Of a DNA stretch of 25,428 nt, positions 1-7,638 are shown in pieces; within the stretch, counting starts at the first letter, position 1, and every line of letters starts with the position of its first letter. This DNA is from Nitrosarchaeum sp. GTDB lineage: Archaea > Thermoproteota > Nitrososphaeria > Nitrososphaerales > Nitrosopumilaceae. The position numbers and the translations under genes are program-made. Where the stretch lies: contig JACRND010000033.1 in the NCBI GenBank assembly GCA_016234975.1, positions 1-25,428 on the forward strand. The letters are read 5' to 3'. The notes under the pieces are model-generated. The model worked only from the letters and a program-made list of their open reading frames with translations, ran no database searches and was not told where the DNA came from.

Positions 1-85
1 ATCGTGGTGCTATCTCATTCCATATTTTCATATTCCTTTGTTTATATTCTGTATGATCGACTTTCATTATGTCTTTATTATTCAT
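1..85 (-). CDS. N-terminus of probable SAM-dependent methyltransferase (partial)
   Basis: The reverse strand opens with an ATG at 85 and reads without a stop to the window edge, giving about 28 residues that end in KIWNEIAPR. A W-N-x-x-A-P-R motif near the N-terminus is typical of class I (UbiE-like) SAM-dependent methyltransferases, just ahead of the Rossmann fold. A second in-frame ATG at 67 is an alternative start. It begins 8 bases after the stop of the small ORF at 94-261, so it is probably the last visible member of the CoA operon transcript. The catalytic domain lies outside the window, so substrate and exact family cannot be judged. Confidence 0.5.
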   Translation of the reverse strand, partial: MNNKDIMKVDHTEYKQRNMKIWNEIAPR

Positions 86-93
86 GATATATT

Positions 94-261
94 TTATGTA
101 ATCTCTTTGAAATCTGATTGAAGAGTTCTTCCTGTCTCGTGAAAATATTTATGTTCAATTTCCTTTAGTTTCTCTAATGTTTTTTTATTTTGTACTTTTT
201 TTATCTTTAATTTAATTTCTTTATATTCAGCAACAAGTTTTTTGATTTCAGATTTTTTCAT
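94..261 (-). CDS. Small charged protein, 55 aa, unknown function
   Basis: An ATG at 261 opens a 55-codon frame ending in TAA at 94-96. The product begins MKKSEIKKLVAEYKEIK and is rich in Lys and Glu with heptad-like spacing, suggesting a short helical or coiled-coil protein. It has no membrane segment. It starts one base after the coaBC stop (263) and ends 8 bases before the methyltransferase start (85), so its position in a tightly packed operon supports real translation more than its composition does. I do not recognise a family. The spacing suggests translational coupling to coaBC, but no job can be inferred. Confidence 0.6.
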   Translation of the reverse strand: MKKSEIKKLVAEYKEIKLKIKKVQNKKTLEKLKEIEHKYFHETGRTLQSDFKEIT

Positions 262-262
262 T

Positions 263-1552
263 TTAAGTTTTTAATCGTTGCTCTATTTCTTTTCTGATAA
301 ATTTGGCAATCTTTTCTTTTTTTATCCATCCTGAAGAAGTTACTTTATGTGAATCTATAATTAATACTTCATTACTTTTAGGATTCTTTCTATATCTAAT
401 TGAACCTACATCGTTTGCTACGATCATATCTGCATCTGACTCGATCATTTTTTTCTTAGCTAATGTAATCATTTCATTTTTTGAAAGATTTGTCTCTGCT
501 TTGAAACCAACCAAAAAAACATTTTTTTGGTACCTTTTAACCTGGTCAATAATTTTTGGTGCTCTTTTGAGGCTAATTTTTATTTTATTTTCGGTGCTTT
601 TTATTTTATTTTTACTAGGATTCTCTGGAGTGTAATCTGATACAGCAGCTGCCATTATTACTATATCAAATTTTTTACTCATCTCTTTTTTTACAACATT
701 AAACATTTCTTCACTTGTAGAAATTTTAATTATTTTTGCACCTTTTGGTGGTTTTTCAATTCCGGGACCATAAACTAAAGTCACCTTAGCTCCCGAAGAA
801 ATTAATTCTGAGGCTAACAATACACCAGTTCTTCCTGAACTTTGATTTGTAATTACACGAATAGGATCAATATATTCAATTGTTGGTCCAGCCGTCATTA
901 ACACTTTTTTATTTTTTAAAACAGACGAAAACCCAAATTTTCTTAATACATATTCTAAAACATCTTCTGGTTCAGATGCTTTTGCTTTTCCTTCAATCAT
1001 CTGTGGTGTTAGAAATTCAATTTTATTTTTTAAAAATTCTATATTCTTTCTTACAGCTACATTATCATACATTGATGCATGCATAGCAAGACACATCAAA
1101 ATTGGAATCTTTGAGCCAAATCCTACCGTAAGAACTGTTGATATTGGCGTGTCGTCAATCCCATTAGCTAATTTTCCAAGTGTATTTGCAGTTGCTGGAT
1201 AAACTATGATAAGATCTGATTGATTATAATCTGCTAATCTAATATGTTCTAATTCTCCTGTTAATTTTGTTATAACTTCGTTTCCAGTTGCCCACTTGAA
1301 ATAATCTGGTTGTACTAGTTTTGTAACTGCATCACTTGTAACACATGTGACATCAGCACCATGTCTCATCAGCAATCTTGCTAACTCAATTGCTTTGTAT
1401 GCTGCAACACTTCCCGTAACACAAAGTACAATTTTTCTTTCAGAGAGTTCAACACCGTAGGAACCTACAATATCTAAAGATGGGTGATTCTTTTTCTTGA
1501 TAATTTTCTTAACTGCCAATTTGTTCTCGTAATTTTTTAAATTCGTCATCAT
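263..1552 (-). CDS. coaBC: Phosphopantothenoylcysteine decarboxylase / phosphopantothenate-cysteine ligase
   Basis: This bifunctional CoA enzyme ligates cysteine to 4'-phosphopantothenate (CoaB) and decarboxylates the product to 4'-phosphopantetheine (CoaC, FMN-dependent). The flavoprotein half spans about residues 40-200 and shows VTGSVAAYKA, the candidate catalytic His103 in LEHIRLAD, PATANTLGKLANG and the AMHASMYDN segment. The ligase half spans about 214-425 and shows TAGPTIEYIDP, ITNQSSGRTG and MAAAVSDY. Length (429 aa) is normal. The ATG at 1552 overlaps the end of panB by 44 bases; an in-frame TTG at 1519 would cut the overlap to 11 bases and remove a non-conserved leader, so the start is uncertain. 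It is the last recognised enzyme of the CoA operon on this strand. Confidence 0.95.
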   Translation of the reverse strand: MMTNLKNYENKLAVKKIIKKKNHPSLDIVGSYGVELSERKIVLCVTGSVAAYKAIELARLLMRHGADVTCVTSDAVTKLVQPDYFKWATGNEVITKLTGELEHIRLADYNQSDLIIVYPATANTLGKLANGIDDTPISTVLTVGFGSKIPILMCLAMHASMYDNVAVRKNIEFLKNKIEFLTPQMIEGKAKASEPEDVLEYVLRKFGFSSVLKNKKVLMTAGPTIEYIDPIRVITNQSSGRTGVLLASELISSGAKVTLVYGPGIEKPPKGAKIIKISTSEEMFNVVKKEMSKKFDIVIMAAAVSDYTPENPSKNKIKSTENKIKISLKRAPKIIDQVKRYQKNVFLVGFKAETNLSKNEMITLAKKKMIESDADMIVANDVGSIRYRKNPKSNEVLIIDSHKVTSSGWIKKEKIAKFIRKEIEQRLKT

Positions 1553-2348
1553 CCATTGAAAACCAATTCTCTTGTGTAGGAAATGTGCCTGATTCTACGT
1601 CATTTCTATAGTTTTCAAGCGATTTAACAATATCCTCAGATAAATTCAAGTATCTTTTTGCAAATCTTGGTTTGATTTTTTCAAACATACCTAACAAATC
1701 TTGTACAACTAATACTTGACCATTACAACCAACTCCTGAACCAATTCCAATAGTAGGTACACTAACAGTTTCAGAAATTATTTGTGCAACCTCATGACTT
1801 ATCATTTCTAATACAATACTAAATACCCCTGCCTCTTCAAGCTCTTTTGCATCTTCAATTAGTTTTATTGCAGCATCTTTTGTTCTTCCTTGTACTTTGT
1901 ATCCTTCTGATAACATTGTTGTTTGTGGTTGTAAACCAATATGACCCATTACTGGAATTCCAATATCTACAATTGCACTGATTGTTTCTGACATGGAAAC
2001 TCCTCCCTCAAGTTTCACTGCATCAGCTCCTGCTTTTATTAACCTCCCTGAATTTTTTATTGCATCTTCAATACTTGCTTGATATGACATAAATGGTAAA
2101 TCTGCAACCAACAAAGCATTTTTTCTAGCTCTGCTAACTGCTTCTGTAAACATACACATTTGATCCATTGTTACAGGAATAGTATTTTCATAACCGAGCA
2201 TTACCATTCCTGCACTATCTCCAACAAGTAGTATGTCTATTCCAGATTTATCACATAATGATGCAAGTGTGTAATCATAGCTCGTAATCGCTGATACCTT
2301 TTTTCCATCTTTTTTCATTTTAACAATATCATAAATTGATTTATGCAA
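1509..2348 (-). CDS. panB: 3-methyl-2-oxobutanoate hydroxymethyltransferase (ketopantoate synthesis)
   Basis: PanB adds a hydroxymethyl group from methylene-tetrahydrofolate (or the archaeal tetrahydromethanopterin analogue) to 2-oxoisovalerate to make ketopantoate. The 279-aa product has the usual family length and a TIM-barrel layout. Metal and substrate residues are visible: Asp44 in LLVGDSAGMV, Asp83 in VADLPFMSY, Glu114 in VKLEGG and the later VLEMISHEVAQ segment. The start codon is TTG at 2348, overlapping the stop of the upstream phosphopantothenate synthetase frame (2341-2343) by 8 bases. The next ATG would cut into the conserved N-terminal helix. The overlaps with both neighbours indicate one coupled operon. 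Confidence 0.95.
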   Translation of the reverse strand: MHKSIYDIVKMKKDGKKVSAITSYDYTLASLCDKSGIDILLVGDSAGMVMLGYENTIPVTMDQMCMFTEAVSRARKNALLVADLPFMSYQASIEDAIKNSGRLIKAGADAVKLEGGVSMSETISAIVDIGIPVMGHIGLQPQTTMLSEGYKVQGRTKDAAIKLIEDAKELEEAGVFSIVLEMISHEVAQIISETVSVPTIGIGSGVGCNGQVLVVQDLLGMFEKIKPRFAKRYLNLSEDIVKSLENYRNDVESGTFPTQENWFSMDDDEFKKLREQIGS

Positions 2349-3035
2349 TAGGTAACCTCCTTGTTAGATTATCTCTAATTTCAATAATATTATTTGAGAG
2401 ATTTTTTTTGTTATTAAAATCCTTAACAATTTTTTCAAGTGCTTTCTTGTTCTTTTTTGATAATCTTTTACATGTTACAGTTAACAAATCTATTGCTCGT
2501 GTAACATTATCTACTATTGTTATATTGGCAGTTTGTGAAGTTCTCGAAAGTGGATTTAGATCAAATGTTATGACTATCTTTCCAGCTCTTCTTAATGCCA
2601 TAGTTCTATCACCATCTTCTAATGGAACAATCACCACATCCGCTGAAAAAATTCCATTCTTATCTACTATTCTTCTTGCTGAATCTAATCCTGATAATGC
2701 AGTTGATGAATTATGATTTGTGCCTAAAATCTCATTTGCTCCACTTTTTTTGAGAGTTTTTATGATGTTCTGTTTTCGTTTCTTATTAGCATAAAACAGA
2801 TTTACTTCAATTTTTGCCTTTGACGTATTGGCAAGCCTAATTACTTCTTTTGGACATAATGCGGCAATATTGCCATTAACAGAGATCACGGGTAAATCTG
2901 CCAAAAGAATCCTCTACCATGTGCTAAAAGACCTTCTTTAGCTACTAATCCATGATCAAATCCAGTAACAAGCTTTTCTCGAATTAAAAGAGACTTTGCT
3001 CTAGGATGAGATTTTGGAATTAAAGACATCAACAT
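2341..3035 (-). pseudogene. 4-phosphopantoate--beta-alanine ligase (phosphopantothenate synthetase), disrupted
   Basis: This is the archaeal phosphopantothenate synthetase (PPS, COG1701), which joins 4-phosphopantoate to beta-alanine. The N-terminal piece starts at ATG 3035 (or ATG 3029) and reads IPKSHPRAKSLLIREKLV and LLAHGRG, then runs into TGA at 2886-2888. The rest lies in another frame: LLADLPVISVNGNIAALCP through VPLEDGDRT and FDLNPLSRTSQTANITIVDN, ending at 2341. Family members carry a block of about 25 residues, beginning EAFDYL, between HGRG and the LLA segment; here it is absent and the frame changes, so the lesion is a deletion not divisible by three near 2908-2912. Only a TTG at 2904 could restart the larger piece (187 aa), which would lack the N-terminal domain. 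Pantoate kinase lies directly upstream, panB directly downstream. Confidence 0.85.
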
Positions 3036-3039
3036 TCAA

Positions 3040-3954
3040 TTAATTACTGAGTACTCTTGCTCCCTGATTATCTAATTCCGATCTTATGATTATTCCTTCA
3101 GGATATTTTTCTAAAATTTGTAGAACATAACCCTCTTTTTCTTTTGGTATCATTGTAAATACAGTTTCACCAAATAATGCCACACCACATTTTATTCCAT
3201 TTGAAGCCAATTCTTGAATTAAATTTTCCATTCTCAAAGTCATTACTTGGACATATTTTGCAAATTCCAAAGACATATCTTGAAAATGTTCATAGTTCCT
3301 TGATTCTAATAATCTGTTTACCATTTTTCCACCAAGACCATTAATTTGAGAAAGACGTTCTTTGATGAACTTATTTGTTGAAATTGGTGAAAAACAAATC
3401 ATAATTATGGAAATATCTTTTGTGTTAATTTTTTCTACTTGACCTATTCCCGGTGCTCCTGGTTTAACTCTTATTTCAAAACCGCCATGGTATGATGCCA
3501 AAACATCACCTAATCCTGTCTTACAATTTATCTCTGCATTATGTGCAATCTGACCAATAATTGTCTGATCTAATCTTGTTTTAAGAGCATGATCTAGTGC
3601 ATATGATAATGACAACGCAACAGCACTACTAGAACCTAAACCATATCCAACTGGTACGGTAATCTGATGTTGAATATCAAAAAATATATTTTCAAAACTC
3701 CCCAGACTCAAAAATTCATTTAATACATATTCCGAAATATCTGTCTTATCTGATTGATAACCTATAGTAGTGATTTTAAAATTTGACTTTTGATTAGTTC
3801 TAGGCAAAATATTGACATGTGTGGTAACTCCCTCTTTAATTGAAAATCCTGCTCCCATAGAACCTAATTTTTCAGGATTCTTTTGATTATCATTCTCTAA
3901 GTAAGCTTTGAAAAAACCTGTAATATGTGCAGGACAAAATGCAGTTGCTTCCAT
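3040..3954 (-). CDS. Pantoate kinase (GHMP family)
   Basis: Archaeal pantoate kinase phosphorylates pantoate to 4-phosphopantoate, the substrate of phosphopantothenate synthetase; together they replace bacterial PanC and CoaA. The 304-aa protein shows the GHMP phosphate loop PVGYGLGSSSAVALS at about residues 101-115, an N-terminal substrate strand (FCPAHITGFF) and the KTGLGDVLASYHGGFE segment typical of the archaeal PoK group. Length is normal and no lesion is visible. The ATG at 3954 has a TATA-like stretch centred about 27 bases upstream, consistent with a leaderless transcript and with this being the first gene of the CoA operon. It ends 4 bases before the start of the damaged synthetase gene. 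Confidence 0.92.
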   Translation of the reverse strand: MEATAFCPAHITGFFKAYLENDNQKNPEKLGSMGAGFSIKEGVTTHVNILPRTNQKSNFKITTIGYQSDKTDISEYVLNEFLSLGSFENIFFDIQHQITVPVGYGLGSSSAVALSLSYALDHALKTRLDQTIIGQIAHNAEINCKTGLGDVLASYHGGFEIRVKPGAPGIGQVEKINTKDISIIMICFSPISTNKFIKERLSQINGLGGKMVNRLLESRNYEHFQDMSLEFAKYVQVMTLRMENLIQELASNGIKCGVALFGETVFTMIPKEKEGYVLQILEKYPEGIIIRSELDNQGARVLSN

Positions 3955-3973
3955 TAATCTCAGTTTAAATTTT

Positions 3974-3987
3974 ACATAAAATATAAG
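3974..3987 (-). promoter_or_regulatory. TATA-like promoter of the CoA operon
   Basis: On the minus strand an A/T-only run reading CTTATATTTTATGTA lies with its centre about 27 bases before the ATG of pantoate kinase. That is the spacing of an archaeal TATA box to a leaderless start. The 65-base gap to the divergent AbrB-PhoU gene must hold both promoters. This is a pattern call only; start sites were not measured. Confidence 0.5.
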
Positions 3988-4019
3988 AATATGGATTAAA
4001 TTAATTAAATTAGTATAAA

Positions 4020-5000
4020 TTGACTAAATTCATTCGACGCCTACAAAGAATTGGTAGTAGCATTCTAGTTTCATTACCTAAAGAATGGGTAGTCGCCAAT
4101 AACCTAGATAAAAGTAGCCAAGTTGAGCTGGAAACTGGGCAAGATACCATCTCGATTTCTGCAAACAAGGAGATGCGTCCAACAAAAGAACTTGTAATTT
4201 CATATCCATTACCTAAAGACGAAAATATTGTAGCTGACATCACCGGAGCTTATCTTTTAGGATATGATATTATCCAAATCACTTCAAAATCAATCATACC
4301 TGGTGAGGATAGAGAAAAAATTCGAAACTCAATGAGACGATTAGTTGGTATGGAGATTATTGAAGAGGACGCTTCAAATATTAACATGCAATTTCTTTTA
4401 GACGCTACAACTCTAAATCCAGAAAAAATTCTAAAAAGAATGAGTTCTATAGCACTTGGAATGTATGATGATGTATCAAATGGATTAATTTTAGATGATA
4501 AATCTAATTTACAAACATTATCAAAAAGAGATGTTGAAGTTAATAGACAATATTTTCTTCTAGTACGTTTAATCAGGAGCACACTTGTTGATAAAAGATT
4601 AGCTAATGTATTTAATTTAGAAAATATTGACATTTTAGATTATAGGGTAGCTGCTAATCTTTTAGAAAATGCAGGTGATACAATAGTAGAACTTGCTGAT
4701 TTTATTTATAATTCTTCTTTAACCAATGAACATTTAAAGAAAATTTTTGATGTAGTACAAAATTTTAATATTCTTGCAGAAAAATCTATCGATGCTTTTA
4801 CCAAACCTGATAGACGTTTAGCTATAGAAGCTATATCATTACATAAAAAATATCAAGAAAATCTTTCTAAACTCAGAAGTACAATAGGAAATAAAAAACA
4901 AATTCCTATTGATCTTCTTGATCTTGTTTATATGTTTGAACGAATTGCAAAATCTTGGGCTGATGTTGCAGATCTTGTAAAGCCTATATACAATAAATAA
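4020..5000 (+). CDS. AbrB/SpoVT-PhoU domain regulator
   Basis: The 326-aa protein has an N-terminal SpoVT/AbrB swapped-hairpin DNA-binding domain (about residues 1-50; RRLQRIGSSILVSLPKEWV) followed by a helical PhoU-like region (about 110-320). This architecture is common in archaea, where such proteins are annotated as phosphate uptake regulators. The target genes are not shown by the sequence, and no Pst transporter is in the window. The start is TTG at 4020; it precedes the conserved TKFIRRLQ segment directly and no ATG is better placed. It is divergent from pantoate kinase and its stop codon directly abuts that of the convergent Nudix gene at 5001. Function in phosphate control is family knowledge, not shown here. 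Confidence 0.85.
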   Translation: MTKFIRRLQRIGSSILVSLPKEWVVANNLDKSSQVELETGQDTISISANKEMRPTKELVISYPLPKDENIVADITGAYLLGYDIIQITSKSIIPGEDREKIRNSMRRLVGMEIIEEDASNINMQFLLDATTLNPEKILKRMSSIALGMYDDVSNGLILDDKSNLQTLSKRDVEVNRQYFLLVRLIRSTLVDKRLANVFNLENIDILDYRVAANLLENAGDTIVELADFIYNSSLTNEHLKKIFDVVQNFNILAEKSIDAFTKPDRRLAIEAISLHKKYQENLSKLRSTIGNKKQIPIDLLDLVYMFERIAKSWADVADLVKPIYNK

Positions 5001-5516
5001 TTAATACAATTTCTTTTTGGCGGCATATGTCAATACTGCACAAATTGTTTTTGAATCTTGAATTTTTCCATTTTTTATCATTAAAATCACTTTTTCAAGA
5101 TCTATCTTTACAACAGATAATATCTCGTCTTCATCAAGCTTCAAATCTGCAATTTTCTTTAATCCTGAAGCCACAAAGCAGTGAATAGCCTCAGTATTGT
5201 AGCCTATAGATGGATAGTAGGTAATTAATGGTGTCATTTTTTTAGCTCTATACCCCGTTTCTTCTTCTAATTCTCTAAATGCACATTTCTTAGGATCTTC
5301 TCTTTTTTCTAGCGTTCCTGCAGGAATCTCAATTACATATCCATGAGGAAATCTATGTTGTTTCACAAGGATTACTTTGTTATCTTCATCAATTGCTAAC
5401 ATTGCAGCTGCTCCTCTATGCTCTATCATCTCCCGTTTTACTTTTCTACCCTCAACTACTAAATCATAAATACTAAGACCCAAAATTTTACCTTCATAGA
5501 TCTTTTTCTTTTTCAT
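5001..5516 (-). CDS. Nudix hydrolase, ADP-ribose pyrophosphatase-like
   Basis: The 171-aa protein contains a complete Nudix box at residues 67-89: Gly67, Glu73, then R-E-L-E-E-E-T-G from Arg81. The Glu residues bind the Mg ions that cleave a nucleoside diphosphate linked to another group. A YYPSIGY segment about 15-20 residues after the box resembles the ADP-ribose pyrophosphatase subgroup (NudF type), so ADP-ribose or a related sugar nucleotide is the best guess. The stop directly abuts that of the AbrB-PhoU gene. Upstream, the Lrp/AsnC-type gene ends 25 bases away on the same strand, so the two may share a transcript. Confidence 0.88.
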   Translation of the reverse strand: MKKKKIYEGKILGLSIYDLVVEGRKVKREMIEHRGAAAMLAIDEDNKVILVKQHRFPHGYVIEIPAGTLEKREDPKKCAFRELEEETGYRAKKMTPLITYYPSIGYNTEAIHCFVASGLKKIADLKLDEDEILSVVKIDLEKVILMIKNGKIQDSKTICAVLTYAAKKKLY

Positions 5517-5541
5517 ACTAGATTCTAAATTTTCTTATTAT

Positions 5542-6333
5542 TTAATTTGTTTGATATGAGAGATGAAGCGTAGGTGATTTCTTAGCATCGTTAATAGCTT
5601 GCTCTAACCATTTTAATGGAAAAGATATCTTTTTCGGAATAAATAGATCTGCAGACATTACATTATCCATATTTCTAACTCTTTGAGTTAGTTCATCCAT
5701 TTCAAATATATCGCGGCTATACATAAATAACACAATTTGATTTTTTGCAATAAACGGTATTTGCATAAATGACTCATGAAATTCATCATTCATATTTTCT
5801 AATGTTTCTCTAAGATCTCCATCAATCCAAGCAAGTATTGCATGTGGAATAAAATCTTCAATTTTTGTTGGATCATAAATTACTGTAAATTGAATACCGT
5901 CATTTTCTTGTAGTTTATCAATACATCTTGTAACAGTTTTTGTGGATAATCCTGTATCTTTTGATATATTTTCAATTTTTTGTCTCGGTTCTTTTATCAA
6001 TAGTTTTAAAATTTCTAAATCTGTTTTAGTTAAATTAGAATTAAATCCTGGATTTTCTGCTTCAAAAATAGATAATACTCTAACATCTTTCATTAATTTA
6101 TTTGCAAGTATAATTTTTTGCTGCAAATTTTCTTTTACTACAATACTACAAACTGTAATTCCACCAACAAATGGTACAACAAAAAATGGCTCTCCAACCA
6201 AGCTAATCTGTTCTAAAATCTATTTGATGTTTTGACCTGACACTACTATGTACAAAACACCAAATCCCCAAACTGGTGGCTCAACTTTAATGGTAAATAG
6301 CCTGCTTAGAATTTTGATATCTAACTTGTCCAA
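5542..6333 (-). pseudogene. Tandem Lrp/AsnC-type transcriptional regulator, first HTH deleted and interrupted by TAG
   Basis: The gene should encode HTH-RAM-HTH-RAM. From a TTG at 6333, preceded by GGTGAG, the frame reads DKLDIKILSRL (first helix of an AsnC HTH) and passes straight to FTIKVEPPVWGFGVLY, the strand that normally follows the HTH. About 37 residues, including the recognition helix, are missing in frame; the junction is near 6297/6298. A TAG at 6220-6222 then stops the same frame (QNIK-stop-ILEQ). The rest is intact: RAM-like LVGEPFFVVPFVGGITV, a second HTH (LTKTDLEILKLLI to TVTRCIDKL) and a second effector-like domain ending LHLSYQTN. A TTG at 6201 could restart a 219-aa protein with only the second HTH, but no ribosome binding site is evident there. 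It is divergent from the ABC exporter genes. Confidence 0.82.
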
Positions 6334-6336
6334 TCT

Positions 6337-6342
6337 CTCACC
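6337..6342 (-). promoter_or_regulatory. Ribosome binding site GGTGAG fixing the TTG start
   Basis: On the minus strand GGTGAG lies 3 bases before the TTG at 6333. It matches the anti-Shine-Dalgarno end of archaeal 16S rRNA (ends in ...ATCACCTCC). It supports 6333 as the original start of the Lrp/AsnC gene. A matching GGTGA lies 4 bases before the start of the gene at 19934. Confidence 0.5.
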
Positions 6343-6418
6343 TGAAATAGCCTCATAATGATTATAAGTAACTAATAAAATATAAAATTGTCTATAATAT
6401 TAGTATTATACATAAAAT

Positions 6419-6430
6419 ACATTAAATATT
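6419..6430 (+). promoter_or_regulatory. TATA-like promoter of the ABC exporter operon
   Basis: An ATTAAATATT-type A/T run is centred about 26 bases before the ATG at 6451. No ribosome binding site precedes that ATG, which fits leaderless initiation. The divergent Lrp/AsnC gene has its own A/T-rich candidate near 6380-6391 on the other strand. Confidence 0.45.
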
Positions 6431-6450
6431 AGACTATTTTTAACCTTCGT

Positions 6451-7638
6451 ATGGAATACCGATTTCGTTTAGCAAAAAGAATGCTATTCAACAAAAAAGG
6501 AAGTCTCATTGGTGCAATTTTAGCTGTGACAATTGGAATCTTGGTAATTCATGTTAATTTTGTAATTTTTCAGGGATTATTTGATGCAATTGTTAGAGAT
6601 ATTTCAAATTATAGAAATGGCGATGTTCTAATTACAAACGAAGAAGACTATATTGATAAATCGGATCAAGCGTTAGTTAATTGGTTTGAAAGAATTCCAT
6701 ATGTAGAAGCGGCTACTCCACGGCTGTCATCGACGGCTTCGATTAATATGACAAAATTTGGTACATTACGTGAAGAAACAAGAATTCCCATTGTAGGAGT
6801 TGACCCATTACGAGATATTCGAGCTTCTACTGTTCATGAGACTGTATCTGATGGACAATATGTTTTTTCAAGAAATTCTATTGTATTAGGTTCTAATGTT
6901 GCAAGAGATCTTGGAGGTGCTCAAGTCGGTGATAGTCTAAAATTAAAGATTGTTGATAGATACGGACAAGATCAAATCAAAAGATTTGTAGTTACTGGAA
7001 TAGCAAAATCACCTGGAGGTCAAGGCTTTGATTATAGTGTAGTTGTTCACATTGATACTCTACGTGATTTAATGAATAGACATGGTGATACAGGTTCAAT
7101 TATGGTAAAATTAAACGATCCATCTAAAGCAAGTGATGTAAAGAATTTCTTTTTATCTTCTTTTCCTAACGATGATTTTGTTGCAGAAACAATAGAAGAA
7201 TCTGCTGAAGAGCAACTAGCAGGATTTAGATCTGGTATTGCAATGATAAATATGATTGGATATTTTGGAATGATGTCATCAGCATTTGCTATTGTTACAA
7301 TTCAGATGATGTTAGTTAACGGAAAAACTAGAGAAATAGGTGTAATGAGATCAATAGGTGCAACAAGAAAAGACATTTTGATTATTTTTATCTTTCAGGG
7401 AATGATAATTGGTGCGATTGGTGCTGGAGTTGGCACTGCAGCTGGATTAGGTTATACATTTTATGCAAAGGAAACAAAAATGTCATTCAATAATAGCCTT
7501 CCATTAGAAGTGAGCTATAATTGGGAAAAAATTATTCAAACTGCAATACTATCATTTATTTTAGCAATAATTGCTTCATTATATCCATCATACAGAGCAA
7601 CTAAATTATTACCAGTGGAGGCGATGAGAACTGTCTAA
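6451..7638 (+). CDS. ABC transporter permease, MacB/FtsX type
   Basis: The 395-aa membrane protein has the MacB-like plan: one N-terminal membrane helix (about residues 17-40), a large extracytoplasmic domain (about 45-260, including VLGSNVARDLGG, typical of MacB_PCD domains), then three C-terminal helices (about 268-290, 308-340 and 362-385) framing the FtsX motif VNGKTREIGVMRSIGATRKDI. Such permeases usually act as mechanotransmission devices on extracytoplasmic partners or export substrates, rather than as channels. It starts the operon and is followed by its ATPase, whose reading frame overlaps its end, and by a secreted CARDB-like protein. The substrate is unknown. Confidence 0.9.
   Translation: MEYRFRLAKRMLFNKKGSLIGAILAVTIGILVIHVNFVIFQGLFDAIVRDISNYRNGDVLITNEEDYIDKSDQALVNWFERIPYVEAATPRLSSTASINMTKFGTLREETRIPIVGVDPLRDIRASTVHETVSDGQYVFSRNSIVLGSNVARDLGGAQVGDSLKLKIVDRYGQDQIKRFVVTGIAKSPGGQGFDYSVVVHIDTLRDLMNRHGDTGSIMVKLNDPSKASDVKNFFLSSFPNDDFVAETIEESAEEQLAGFRSGIAMINMIGYFGMMSSAFAIVTIQMMLVNGKTREIGVMRSIGATRKDILIIFIFQGMIIGAIGAGVGTAAGLGYTFYAKETKMSFNNSLPLEVSYNWEKIIQTAILSFILAIIASLYPSYRATKLLPVEAMRTV

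Noticed and set aside
303..635. 110-aa plus-strand hydrophobic frame opposite coaBC
   Set aside because: Its hydrophobic make-up comes from the complement of Lys-rich CoaB codons; there is no promoter or context.
2336..2716. 126-aa plus-strand frame opposite phosphopantothenate synthetase
   Set aside because: It is antisense to clear PPS coding sequence, has no family features and starts inside panB; a shadow frame.
4250..4633. 127-aa minus-strand frame inside the AbrB-PhoU gene
   Set aside because: Antisense shadow of a well-recognised coding sequence.
5001..5003. Shared terminator between the abutting AbrB-PhoU and Nudix genes
   Set aside because: The stop codons touch and no hairpin or T-run lies between them.
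6201..6222. TAG at 6220 as a read-through (pyrrolysine) codon
   Set aside because: There is no pylT/pylS or PYLIS-like sign here, and the same gene also has an HTH deletion, so damage or error is simpler.
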